Source of the DNA: Aquiflexum balticum DSM 16537
GTDB taxonomy: Bacteria > Bacteroidota > Bacteroidia > Cytophagales > Cyclobacteriaceae
Length of the DNA stretch: 64,000 nt
Direction of reading: 5' to 3'
Assembly: GCF_900176595.1 (NCBI RefSeq)
Contig: NZ_LT838813.1
Coordinates: 3,056,001-3,120,000 of the forward strand
The translations under genes were made by a program, and so were the position numbers. Below are positions 53,344 to 61,415 of the stretch, piece by piece (the stretch's first letter is position 1; each line of letters starts with the position of its first letter). The notes beneath the pieces are model-generated. The model had not been told where the DNA came from. It searched no databases and saw only the letters and a program-made list of their open reading frames with translations.

Positions 53344-53948
53344 TTTCCATCATTGATTACGGCATGGGGAATTTACGTTCAGTTCAGAAAGCTTGTGAAA
53401 ACTTGAATAAAAGAGCTGAAATTGTAAGTTCTCCTCTTGAATTAAAAAAGTTTGATTTCATCATATTGCCTGGGGTAGGACATTTTGGTAATGCAATGGA
53501 AAAAATTGAAAGGAAAGGTTGGGACAAATCTATAATAGATGCTGTTTTGGGTGATAAAAAAAAAATATTGGGGATTTGTTTGGGTATGCAATTGTTGACA
53601 AATTCCAGTGAAGAAAGTAATGGGATTAAAGGTTTAGGACTTTTAAATGCGGAAACCTGCAAATTTCCTATATCATCTTTTAAAATCCCACACATAGGTT
53701 GGAATACAATTGATTTTAAAAAAAAATCATTATTAGATTCAGGTTTTCACAAAAATGAAATGTATTATTTTGTTCATTCCTATTATGTGAAATGCAAGAT
53801 TCCAACTGATGTCTTATGCGAATCAACATATGGGATTGCCTTTGACTCTGCTTTTGAGTCTAATAACATTGTTGGTTTTCAGTTTCATCCAGAAAAAAGT
53901 CATAGGTCAGGTTTAAATCTTTTAAACAACTTTTTAAGTCAGAAATAA
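53340..53948 (+). CDS. HisH2-like glutaminase subunit for sugar amidotransferase
   Basis: 202 residues, class I glutamine amidotransferase fold. Catalytic Cys80 in LGICLGMQLL, with His183 and Glu185 in FQFHPEKS, so the glutaminase should be active. Homologous to HisH of histidine synthesis, but context (HisF-like and WbpG-like genes next, inside a polysaccharide locus, no other his genes) points to the HisH2 role: releasing ammonia from glutamine for an acetamidino sugar. Coupled by overlaps on both sides. Confidence 0.88.
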   Translation: MISIIDYGMGNLRSVQKACENLNKRAEIVSSPLELKKFDFIILPGVGHFGNAMEKIERKGWDKSIIDAVLGDKKKILGICLGMQLLTNSSEESNGIKGLGLLNAETCKFPISSFKIPHIGWNTIDFKKKSLLDSGFHKNEMYYFVHSYYVKCKIPTDVLCESTYGIAFDSAFESNNIVGFQFHPEKSHRSGLNLLNNFLSQK

Positions 53949-54709
53949 TGTTTAGACCTCGTGTCATTCCTGTTTTGCTTTTCAAGGGTTTGGGCTTATT
54001 TAAAACTAAAAAATTCAAGAATCCCAATTACTTAGGAGATCCTATCAATACTGTAAAGTTATTTAATGATCTACAGGCAGATGAATTAATGATACTTGAT
54101 ATTTCTGCTAGTAATGAAAACAGAACAATATCATTAGATTTTGTAAAGGAGATCGGCGATGAGGCATTCATGCCTTTTAGTGTGGGTGGCGGAATAAAAA
54201 ATGTAAAGGAAGCCGTTAAACTTATTCAGTCCGGTTCAGAGAAAGTGATAATTTCGGAAGCCTTTGTTAAAAATCCAGCTTTAATTGGTCAAATTTCCAA
54301 GGAATTAGGTAGTCAAAGTGTGACTGTATGTTTGGATGTCAAGAAAACATTTTTTATGAGATATGAGGTGCGGTATAGAAATGGAAGAATCAAAGGGAAG
54401 AAGACTTTATTGGAATATGTGAAATTAGCTGAAGATTATGGGGCGGGAGAGATTATGATCAATTGTATAGATAAGGATGGTACAATGACGGGCTATGATT
54501 TTGAAATCATAAAGGAAATTAATAAATCAGTAAATATCCCCTCAATAATATGTGGAGGTGCTGGAAATATAATGGACTTGAAATTGGCCTATATTCATGG
54601 AGCACAGGCTATTGCAGCAGGAAGTATGTTTGTTTACCATGGGCCAAGAAAAGCTGTTTTAATAAATTATCCTTCCAGAGAAGAACTTTTTAAATTATTT
54701 GCAGAATGA
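53948..54709 (+). CDS. HisF2-like ammonia-channel subunit
   Basis: 253 residues, HisF-type (beta-alpha)8 barrel (FMPFSVGGGIKNVKEAV, CGGAGNIMDLKLAYIHGAQA). The key first catalytic Asp of HisF, normally in IPCLDVKDG, is replaced by Leu11 (VIPVLLFKG), while Asp130 (VCLDVKK) is kept. That suits a protein that carries ammonia but does not make imidazole. It pairs with the HisH2-like subunit and the WbpG-like enzyme that follows (1-bp and 4-bp overlaps). Confidence 0.88.
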   Translation: MFRPRVIPVLLFKGLGLFKTKKFKNPNYLGDPINTVKLFNDLQADELMILDISASNENRTISLDFVKEIGDEAFMPFSVGGGIKNVKEAVKLIQSGSEKVIISEAFVKNPALIGQISKELGSQSVTVCLDVKKTFFMRYEVRYRNGRIKGKKTLLEYVKLAEDYGAGEIMINCIDKDGTMTGYDFEIIKEINKSVNIPSIICGGAGNIMDLKLAYIHGAQAIAAGSMFVYHGPRKAVLINYPSREELFKLFAE

Positions 54710-55863
54710 AGGCATCTAAAGGAAAAATATGCAAACTTGGTGTATGGGATGAATCCATACCTGATATCAAGTTCGATGATGAAGGTATTAGCTCGTATGC
54801 AAAGATTTTCAAAAAACTGCTAGCAGATTTTCCAAAAGGGGAAGAAGGCCAAAAGATTTGGGAAGGATTTGTTATGAAAATGAAATCACATGGAAGAAGA
54901 AATAAGTATGATTGTATTATTGGAGTTAGTGGTGGTACAGACAGTTCTTTTCTATTGCATCTCGCAGCAGAATATAACCTTAGAGTTTTAGCTGTTTACC
55001 TTGATAATGGCTGGGGATCAAATATTGCAGTTGGGAATATTAAGAAAATGACCCAAGCCTTAGATTTTGACCTAGAAACATATGTAATTAATTATCAGGA
55101 AGTCATAGATGTATTTAAGGCTTATTTAAAGGCTCAATTGCCATGGGTTGATGGTCCCACTGATTTAGCAATTAAAGCTGTGCTTTACAAAGTGGCCGAT
55201 AGGGAAGGTCTAAAACACATTTTAATTGGGCATGACTTTAGAACAGAAGGGTTTCAACCAAATGAATGGACATATACAGATAGTCTTCAATTAAAGTTTT
55301 TAACAAAAAAATACCAAAATAGAGTATTACGTTCTTTTCCAAGTTTATCCATTTGGTCATTTGGTTATTTTGCATATTTAAAAAACATTAAAATGATCAG
55401 ACCATTTTTTTATCTACCTTATACAAAGTCAAATGCAAAAAAAATACTAGTTCAAAAGTATAATTGGGTGGATTATGGGGGGCATCATTATGAGAATATA
55501 TTTACAAAATTTATTATTAGTTATTGGTTACCAAAAAAATTTGGAATTGACAAAAGGAAAATCACATTATCAGCTCAAGTTTTGAGCGGTGAAATTTCAC
55601 GAGAACTTGCAATCGAAGAAATTGGTAAAAAACCTTTTGATGAAGATAGTGTTGATAAAGACATTGAATTTGTTGCAAAAAAGCTGAATTTTCCAAAATC
55701 AGAATTAATAGAATTATTAGAAGGTCCTGGAAAATTTTTCACAGATTATCCTTCATACTTTCCTAGAATACAAAAAATGAAAAGATTGATTTTTCCTGCA
55801 ATGAAATATTTGTTGCCAAACAAGCCACTAATGTTCTATCAAATGGAGGAGCGTGATCAATGA
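54706..55863 (+). CDS. WbpG-like N-acetyl sugar amidotransferase lacking most zinc-site cysteines
   Basis: 385 residues. PP-loop SGGTDS at 75-80 and GVSGGTDSSFLLHLA identify the ATP-activating domain of N-acetyl sugar amidotransferases, which turn an N-acetyl group into an acetamidino group with ammonia from HisH2/HisF2. The family's N-terminal CxxC...CxxC site is degenerate: Cys9 remains, but the other positions are Gly12, Ser29 and Ala32 (CKLGVW, GISSYA). The paralogue at 57005 keeps all four. Overlaps upstream (54706-54709) and downstream (55860-55863). Confidence 0.85.
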   Translation: MKASKGKICKLGVWDESIPDIKFDDEGISSYAKIFKKLLADFPKGEEGQKIWEGFVMKMKSHGRRNKYDCIIGVSGGTDSSFLLHLAAEYNLRVLAVYLDNGWGSNIAVGNIKKMTQALDFDLETYVINYQEVIDVFKAYLKAQLPWVDGPTDLAIKAVLYKVADREGLKHILIGHDFRTEGFQPNEWTYTDSLQLKFLTKKYQNRVLRSFPSLSIWSFGYFAYLKNIKMIRPFFYLPYTKSNAKKILVQKYNWVDYGGHHYENIFTKFIISYWLPKKFGIDKRKITLSAQVLSGEISRELAIEEIGKKPFDEDSVDKDIEFVAKKLNFPKSELIELLEGPGKFFTDYPSYFPRIQKMKRLIFPAMKYLLPNKPLMFYQMEERDQ

Positions 55864-56972
55864 AATCAATCCACATAGACATCATTCACCCCGCCAATGT
55901 TCATTATTTTAAGCATTCTATAGCTAAGTGGAAAGCCAGTGGACATCAACTCATCATCACCTGCAGGAATAAGGAAATCACCTATGAACTTCTTGAACTT
56001 GAGGGATTGAAATACATTCCAATGGGGAAAAACGCTAGATCTGCTTTAGGAAAATTTTTTTTCCTTTTAAAATGTGAATGGAGTATTTTCCTGCTTTATA
56101 TCAAAAAAAAGCCTGATTTGTCTTTAAGTTTTGCAGCTTCTTATGTTGCCCATATGTCATTTCTTTTTGGTATACCTCATATTTCTTTTGATGATACCGA
56201 ACATGCAGGATTAAACAGAAAGCTTTATTTCCCTTTTACAGACTTGGTGTTGAATCCGGAAAGCTACCTGCTTGACCTTGGGAAAAAGCAGTTCAAGTTT
56301 AAAGGGCATATGGAGTTATTTTATCTTAGTCAAAAATATTTCAAGCCTGATCCTAAAATTTATTCTGAACTTGGTATTGATAAGCATATTCCTTTCGTGT
56401 TTTTGAGGTTTGTCTCTTGGGGGGCTTTTCATGACAAAGGCCAAATGGGATTTTCAGATGATTATAAAATCCGTTTGGTTGAAGAACTTGCTACAAAATA
56501 CAAGATAATTATTTCATCAGAAGGGGAATTACCGGAGGAACTAAGGCCTTTTCTGATAAGGATTAAACCAAATAGGGTCCATCATGTGCTGTATTATGCA
56601 TCATTGTTTATAGGAGAAGGCGCTACAATGGCGTCAGAATGTGCAGCGCTAGGAACCCCAGCAATTTATGTTAATTCTCTCGACGCAGGCACATTGCAAC
56701 AACAAGCAAAAAATGGTCTGATACATAATTTGAGATATCAAAAAGGAGTGATTGAACTTGCGTATAATATTTTAGAGAATAAAGGATACAAAAAAGATTT
56801 AAGGGCTAAAGTCAAATCCCTCTCCAATGAAAGGTATAACCTTACAGATTTCTTGGTTTGGTTGGTGGAGGAATATCCAAAATCAAAAAAAATATTGCTT
56901 GAGCGGAGAATTGATATGAAGGAGAGTTTCAGAGACGAGTCTTCTATATTGGAAGATAACTTCCTGAAATAA
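55860..56972 (+). CDS. DUF354 (UDP-GlcNAc 2-epimerase-superfamily-like) protein
   Basis: 370 residues, GT-B-like architecture. The N-terminal IDIIHPANVHYFKHSIAKWK and the late GEGATMASECAALGTPAIYVN are DUF354 hallmarks. The family is related to UDP-GlcNAc 2-epimerases and glycosyltransferases. In this locus it could supply the C2 epimerisation (WbpI role, not otherwise seen here) or act as a transferase; sequence alone does not decide. Overlaps the WbpG-like gene by 4 bp. Confidence 0.8.
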   Translation: MKSIHIDIIHPANVHYFKHSIAKWKASGHQLIITCRNKEITYELLELEGLKYIPMGKNARSALGKFFFLLKCEWSIFLLYIKKKPDLSLSFAASYVAHMSFLFGIPHISFDDTEHAGLNRKLYFPFTDLVLNPESYLLDLGKKQFKFKGHMELFYLSQKYFKPDPKIYSELGIDKHIPFVFLRFVSWGAFHDKGQMGFSDDYKIRLVEELATKYKIIISSEGELPEELRPFLIRIKPNRVHHVLYYASLFIGEGATMASECAALGTPAIYVNSLDAGTLQQQAKNGLIHNLRYQKGVIELAYNILENKGYKKDLRAKVKSLSNERYNLTDFLVWLVEEYPKSKKILLERRIDMKESFRDESSILEDNFLK

Positions 56973-57004
56973 AAATTTAATCATTAAAAAAATTAAAATA
57001 GGCC

Positions 57005-58999
57005 ATGTGCGGCATCTTCGGACTAATTCTCAAATCTGATTCCGGAATACTTACGGCTTCAATCAGCCCCTTGCTCAGGCACCTTGCTTTATCAAGTGAG
57101 TCCCGTGGTAAGGACTCTTCCGGTTTGGCTTTTATCCATTTGGATTCTTTGGATCTGATTAAGGGAGATATTCGAATTGGAGAATTAATCAAGTCTGAAA
57201 AGTTCAATCAACTTTTTTCCCAGGCAAAAAATCAATACCGCGATTCAGCAAAGGATATCTGCATTTTGGGTCATGCACGATTGGTGACCAATGGATCACA
57301 GTTGCAGGCTGAAAATAATCAGCCCGTGCAATTGGAAAATGATATTTTGGTTCATAATGGAATTGTTGTCAATGCTGATCAACTTTGGAAAGAAAAGCCT
57401 GAATGGACAAGGCATTATAAAATTGATTCTGAAGTCATTTTAAAAAAGCTTCAGGAAGAATTAATTAAAGAGAAGAAAACTCCGCAAGAGGTTTTTGGAA
57501 ATTTGGAAGGCACTTGTTCAATTATCGCCTATTTCGCTTCTCAGAATAAATTGCTCCTATCCACAAATAACGGCTCTTTATATTACCTCCATCAGCCAAA
57601 CAGGTTTTTTATAGTGGCTTCGGAGTCTTTTTATCTAAACACCTTGATTCAAAAGTCCTTTGCAAAATCTTTGATAACAACGCCTATCAAAAAACTGAAT
57701 CCCGGCGAGAAAATTTATTTGGATTTAAGAACCTTGGATTTTGTCCCTTTTGAATTCAAAGAGGATCCCAAACAGAATTTTAGGACTGTTGTTCACCAAA
57801 TTCAAAATTCAAAAAATACTAGAGAAGTAGTCCTGGAGCCGGAAATCCATTTCAATAGAAACAAAGAAAAAAAGCTTTTTGACTTGTTGGAGTTTAATAT
57901 TGACAGAATTCGAACCATTAAGCGATGCTCCAAATGCATTCTCCCTGAAACTTTTCCTTTTATTTATTTTGATGAGAAAGGCGAATGCAACTATTGTCAC
58001 GGTTATACTCCAAAAAATAAAAGTGGAAAATTGGATCAATTAAAGACTATTGTCTCTTCTTACAAAAGTTCCAATAGCAAACAGGATTGTATTGTTCCAT
58101 TTAGTGGAGGAAGGGACAGTACTTTTGCGCTACATATCGTAAAGGAAGAGCTGGGCCTCAATCCTATTGCCTTCACGTATGAATGGGGAATGGTGACGGA
58201 TTTGGCAAGAAGGAATATCTCAAGAGTATGTGGTAAATTAGGTGTAGAGAATATTGTGGTGGCTGCGGATATTCATTGGAAGCGCCAAAATATCAAAAAA
58301 AATATTGAAGCTTGGCTAAGAAAACCAGCGTTGGGGATGATTCCTTTGTTTATGGCTGGAGACAAATATTTCTTTTACTATACAGATAGGTTAAAAAAAC
58401 AGACCGGAATCAATTTGAATATTTGGGGGGTCAATCATCTTGAAAATACCGACTTTAAAGTTGGTTTTGCAGGAGTGGCTCCGGAATTTGAAAAAGAACA
58501 TATTTATTCCCTTTCAAGGTTTAACCAGTTGAAATTGATGGGGTATGTCGGAAAAGAATTTTTATCAAATTCAAAATACCTCAATCAGTCGTTAATGGAT
58601 ACAATCGGTTCTTTTGCCGTCCGCTACCTCGCTCCCAAGAAGGACTATTATCAATTATTCGATTATTATCCTTGGAACGAAAATGAGATCAACAACCTGA
58701 TTCAAAATGAATACGATTGGGAAAAGGCAACTGATACGGATTCTACTTGGAGGATCGGGGATGGTACTGCTGGCTTTTATAATTATGTCTATTTTACCGT
58801 TGCAGGATTTTCAGAAGTGGATACATTCAGAAGCAATCAGGTAAGAGAAGGAATGATCAGTAGGGAAGAGGCAGTGAAAAAATCCATGGAAGAAAATAAA
58901 CCCCGATATGAAACGATCCGGTGGTACCTTGAAATACTCGGTATCGATTTTCAGTTAGCTTTGAAGAAAATTAATGCCATTCCAAAGCTTTACGGGTAA
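57005..58999 (+). CDS. Fused class II glutaminase and WbpG-like N-acetyl sugar amidotransferase
   Basis: 664 residues in two parts. Residues 1-about 285 are a class II (Ntn) glutamine amidotransferase: it starts MCGIFGLIL, so Cys2 becomes the catalytic N-terminus, and has the GHARLVTNG and VHNGIVVN motifs. Residues about 305-664 are a WbpG-like domain with a full zinc site (Cys308, Cys311, Cys328, Cys331 in RCSKCILPET and GECNYC) and PP-loop SGGRDST at 367-373. It would make its own ammonia and need no HisH/HisF. Its substrate, probably a second amidated sugar, is inference. The start is fixed by Cys2. Confidence 0.88.
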   Translation: MCGIFGLILKSDSGILTASISPLLRHLALSSESRGKDSSGLAFIHLDSLDLIKGDIRIGELIKSEKFNQLFSQAKNQYRDSAKDICILGHARLVTNGSQLQAENNQPVQLENDILVHNGIVVNADQLWKEKPEWTRHYKIDSEVILKKLQEELIKEKKTPQEVFGNLEGTCSIIAYFASQNKLLLSTNNGSLYYLHQPNRFFIVASESFYLNTLIQKSFAKSLITTPIKKLNPGEKIYLDLRTLDFVPFEFKEDPKQNFRTVVHQIQNSKNTREVVLEPEIHFNRNKEKKLFDLLEFNIDRIRTIKRCSKCILPETFPFIYFDEKGECNYCHGYTPKNKSGKLDQLKTIVSSYKSSNSKQDCIVPFSGGRDSTFALHIVKEELGLNPIAFTYEWGMVTDLARRNISRVCGKLGVENIVVAADIHWKRQNIKKNIEAWLRKPALGMIPLFMAGDKYFFYYTDRLKKQTGINLNIWGVNHLENTDFKVGFAGVAPEFEKEHIYSLSRFNQLKLMGYVGKEFLSNSKYLNQSLMDTIGSFAVRYLAPKKDYYQLFDYYPWNENEINNLIQNEYDWEKATDTDSTWRIGDGTAGFYNYVYFTVAGFSEVDTFRSNQVREGMISREEAVKKSMEENKPRYETIRWYLEILGIDFQLALKKINAIPKLYG

Positions 59000-59082
59000 G
59001 GCCTTAAAAAAAATATTACACAAATCATCGAAAAATTCGTTTAATTAGCAGGTCTATTAGTTCCTGGAATTATATAGTTTCA

Positions 59083-60177
59083 ATGAATCTCGCAAGTACC
59101 TTACAGCCAATAGATTACCAAGAATCTGGTATAGTACCAGGGGTTGAAGATTTATTTTTTTCAAAATCTTTTCCTTTGGATTCTCATTTTTTTGTTAGAA
59201 AATATCTTCAAGGAATTCCAGTTTCGGAAATCCATTTTGCCGAAAAAATCAATCATTTTCAAGTAATTGAAAAAAACTCATTTGCTGCTTTGGTTTCAGT
59301 TTCCAAACTCAATGAATTTGAAGAAATTAATGAACTGTTTGAACATTCTTCCCGATTATTGGACAAGTCAGGTCTCATTATTGGGTATTTGGAAACCTAT
59401 GTGAACAGGAAAAATAAAATCCTTGAAAAGTATCCACATTTGTTGAGTCAATTGATTTATAGATTCGATGCCCTTTTATATAGGGTTTTTCCAAAGCTAC
59501 CGATAACCCAAAAAGTATATGATTTTATAACAGGAGGCAAAGGGAAGTTGATGTCCCGGGTTGAACTCACAGGGAGGTTATATGCTTTTGGTTTCGAAGT
59601 GGTTGATTATCAGGATATCGACAATATGCATTTTTTTGTAGCCACAAAAATCAGTGAACCTATCAAACAAGCTGACCCGACTTATTGGCCAATTGTTAAA
59701 CTAAAAAGAGTAGGGGAGGGAGGAAGAGAATTCAAGGTCTACAAACTGCGAACCATGTACCCTTATTCAGAATATTTGCAGGATTATGTCTACCAACACA
59801 ACAACCTTACCGAAGGTGGTAAATTCAAGGACGATTTCAGGGTTTCAGCATTTGGGAAACTACTCAGGAAAGTGTGGTTGGATGAAATTCCCATGATCTG
59901 GAATTGGATAAAAGGTGATTTGAAATTGGTCGGTGTCCGGCCTTTGAGTGAGCAATATTTCAGGTTATATTCAGAAGAACTGAAAACCAAAAGAACCCAA
60001 ACCAAACCAGGGCTTTTACCACCTTTTTATGCAGATCTTCCTAAAACTTTGGATGAAATCATGGATTCAGAATTGCGATATTTAAACGCGTATGCAAGAT
60101 CTCCATTAAAAACAGACATTACCTATTTTTTTAAAATACTTAAAAATATTTTGTTCAAAGGAGCAAGAAGCAGATAA
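59083..60177 (+). CDS. Sugar-1-phosphate transferase core with an unusual soluble N-terminal domain
   Basis: 364 residues. The C-terminal 170 residues match bacterial sugar transferases (PglC/WbaP-type): VKLKRVGEGGREFKVYKLRT, then a catalytic Asp267-Glu268 pair in WLDEIPMIWN, KLVGVRPLSEQY and a QTKPGLLPP segment. These attach the first sugar phosphate to undecaprenyl phosphate. The usual N-terminal membrane helix is not visible; instead about 190 residues look like a soluble, possibly methyltransferase-related region (LLDKSGLIIGYLETYVNRKN, ELTGRLYAFGFEVVDYQDID). Last gene of the locus. Confidence 0.83.
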   Translation: MNLASTLQPIDYQESGIVPGVEDLFFSKSFPLDSHFFVRKYLQGIPVSEIHFAEKINHFQVIEKNSFAALVSVSKLNEFEEINELFEHSSRLLDKSGLIIGYLETYVNRKNKILEKYPHLLSQLIYRFDALLYRVFPKLPITQKVYDFITGGKGKLMSRVELTGRLYAFGFEVVDYQDIDNMHFFVATKISEPIKQADPTYWPIVKLKRVGEGGREFKVYKLRTMYPYSEYLQDYVYQHNNLTEGGKFKDDFRVSAFGKLLRKVWLDEIPMIWNWIKGDLKLVGVRPLSEQYFRLYSEELKTKRTQTKPGLLPPFYADLPKTLDEIMDSELRYLNAYARSPLKTDITYFFKILKNILFKGARSR

Positions 60178-60224
60178 TCTTTATCAAAACTTTAGACTTA
60201 AAAGTTTTTTTCAGGTTTCTTTAT

Positions 60225-60452
60225 TCAAATGTATTTAGATAGATACAGATTAAATTCCAAGGCGCTACCTTCTACAAACTCATCCACGGTCAGGTCCTCA
60301 AAAATCTCCTCGTCAAACTCCATTTCTGTTTTTTCAATTTTCCCATCAGGATGAACGATCAATTCTGTTCCGGTGAATTCATCCGGATTCACTTTTACCA
60401 ATACCTGGTAATCATCAAAAACACGCTTAAAATATCGGGGAAGGTTTTTCAT
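60225..60452 (-). CDS. Small acidic conserved-looking protein (75 aa)
   Basis: I do not recognise a domain. The protein is strongly acidic (FDEEIFEDLTVDEFVEG) with a basic start (MKNLPRYFKRVFDDYQ). Even codon use and a clear ATG suggest a real gene, one of those small cytoplasmic proteins common in Bacteroidota. Convergent with the polysaccharide locus (stop to stop 48 bp). Confidence 0.6.
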   Translation of the reverse strand: MKNLPRYFKRVFDDYQVLVKVNPDEFTGTELIVHPDGKIEKTEMEFDEEIFEDLTVDEFVEGSALEFNLYLSKYI

Positions 60453-60502
60453 GGGGATATTTTTTTGGAGAAAGGAATTTTAATAGGTGATAAAACAGGG
60501 AA

Positions 60503-60799
60503 TTAATAAGCTTTAGGACTTTGGCGGACATGCCTAATCCTTAAAATTCTGATTTCTTGATCATTAAACTTATAAGATACTCTGTAACTATGTGTTTCAA
60601 AAGCCCGGAATAAACCTGGATTTTGTAATTTAAATTTATCTGGGGGGTATTTTTCAGGGTAATTCGGTAACTCTTCAATTTTTTCTAAAATTGCTTTTTC
60701 AACCTTTTCAGCTTGAAAAACAGAATCCTTACTTATCCATTCAATTGCTTTGATAAAAAGTTCTATAGCATGATCTTCCCAAATTATTTTTCTCTCCAT
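60503..60799 (-). CDS. ParE/RelE family toxin of a type II toxin-antitoxin system
   Basis: 98 residues with the RelE/ParE fold: WEDHAIELFIKAIEWISKDS, then YRVSYKFNDQEIRILRIRHV and the final RQSPK. The family inhibits translation or DNA gyrase; ParE versus RelE is not resolved here. It overlaps the upstream antitoxin gene by 16 bp, the normal type II arrangement. Confidence 0.88.
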   Translation of the reverse strand: MERKIIWEDHAIELFIKAIEWISKDSVFQAEKVEKAILEKIEELPNYPEKYPPDKFKLQNPGLFRAFETHSYRVSYKFNDQEIRILRIRHVRQSPKAY

Positions 60800-61005
60800 G
60801 AACGGATTTTTTTAACTGCTTCATGATGTTCAATAAATTTCCCTTCATCAATAGCTTTATCTGCCCTATCAAGCTCTTTATTGTATTGTTCAAGACTAAC
60901 TTCTTCAAAAATCTCAATAAAGGCTGCTTCCAGTTTCTCAATATCATCCTCATCAAGCTGCATGATTTTTTCAATCATGTTATATTTTTTCATTCTTAAT
61001 TCCAT
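60784..61005 (-). CDS. Antitoxin partner of the ParE/RelE toxin
   Basis: 73 residues from the ATG at 61005 (MELRMKKYNMIEKIMQLDED). The frame is open up to 61119, but the basic Lys-rich upstream part is poor and the shorter form matches short addiction-module antitoxins. C-terminal SLEQYNKELDRADKAIDEGK and EHHEAVKKIRSWREK resemble the toxin-binding tail of such antitoxins. It directly precedes the toxin, overlapping it by 16 bp. It is divergent from the trp leader that follows. Confidence 0.78.
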   Translation of the reverse strand: MELRMKKYNMIEKIMQLDEDDIEKLEAAFIEIFEEVSLEQYNKELDRADKAIDEGKFIEHHEAVKKIRSWREK

Positions 61006-61220
61006 AACTCTACTGCTTTTTATAAAATTAATATAATTATTGATTTTTTTCGAAGGTGCCAAGCTCTTCTTTTTTTTCATTGTTATATTTCTAAACACAA
61101 TCTTTAATAAAGTAGTCATTAGTTCGTTTAAATATTCCCGGCCCTTTACAAGTATTTTAATGATTTTATTTATTCTTTAGTAATATCCTTCATTTTTCAA
61201 ATAATTTTTCAAAAATATGT

Positions 61221-61250
61221 TTTGTTAAATAGAATGCATTTTTAACTTTG
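61221..61250 (+). promoter_or_regulatory. Promoter of the trp operon (TTTG-N18-TAACTTTG)
   Basis: TTTG at 61221-61224 and TAACTTTG at 61243-61250, separated by 18 bp, match the Bacteroidota -33/-7 consensus. The leader-peptide ATG follows 14 bp later. The match is the best of its kind in the window. Confidence 0.65.
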
Positions 61251-61263
61251 TCCCATTGCAAAA

Positions 61264-61341
61264 ATGAAAACGATTCAAACAAAATATTGGTGGTGGCATT
61301 TGACTTCTCAATCCTGGGAAGAACCGAAAGCTATTGTCTGA
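61264..61341 (+). CDS. trpL: trp operon leader peptide (25 aa)
   Basis: The frame runs from ATG 61264 to TGA 61339-61341. The peptide reads MKTIQTKYWWWHLTSQSW then EEPKAIV. Codons 9-11 are three consecutive Trp (61288-61296), and codon 18 is a fourth (61315-61317); four Trp among 25 residues is far above average. A strong terminator directly follows and trpE starts 74 bp after the stop. This is the classic transcription-attenuation design: ribosome stalling at Trp codons when Trp-tRNA is short would prevent the terminator from forming. Too short for general gene finders. Confidence 0.88.
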   Translation: MKTIQTKYWWWHLTSQSWEEPKAIV

Positions 61342-61363
61342 TATCAGGTTTGTTACGATATAC

Positions 61364-61402
61364 AAAAGGCTTGCTGGTTTTCCCGGCAAGCCTTTTTTCT
61401 TT
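61364..61402 (+). terminator. trp attenuator terminator hairpin
   Basis: Arms AAAAGGCTTGC (61364-61374) and GCAAGCCTTTT (61386-61396), extended by a T-G and two G-C pairs inside, with a TTTTC loop and T-rich tail (TTTTTTCTTTTT). A competing antiterminator can form between 61323-61331 and 61369-61378 (ACCG/TGGT-side and AAGC/GCTT pairs), using bases that the ribosome would cover on reaching the leader stop. Confidence 0.82.
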
Positions 61403-61415
61403 TTAACCCAAGATC

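Noticed and set aside
53340-54709. Histidine biosynthesis genes hisH and hisF
   Set aside because: The HisF catalytic Asp is lost, no other his genes are nearby, and the pair is embedded in a polysaccharide locus next to a WbpG-like gene.
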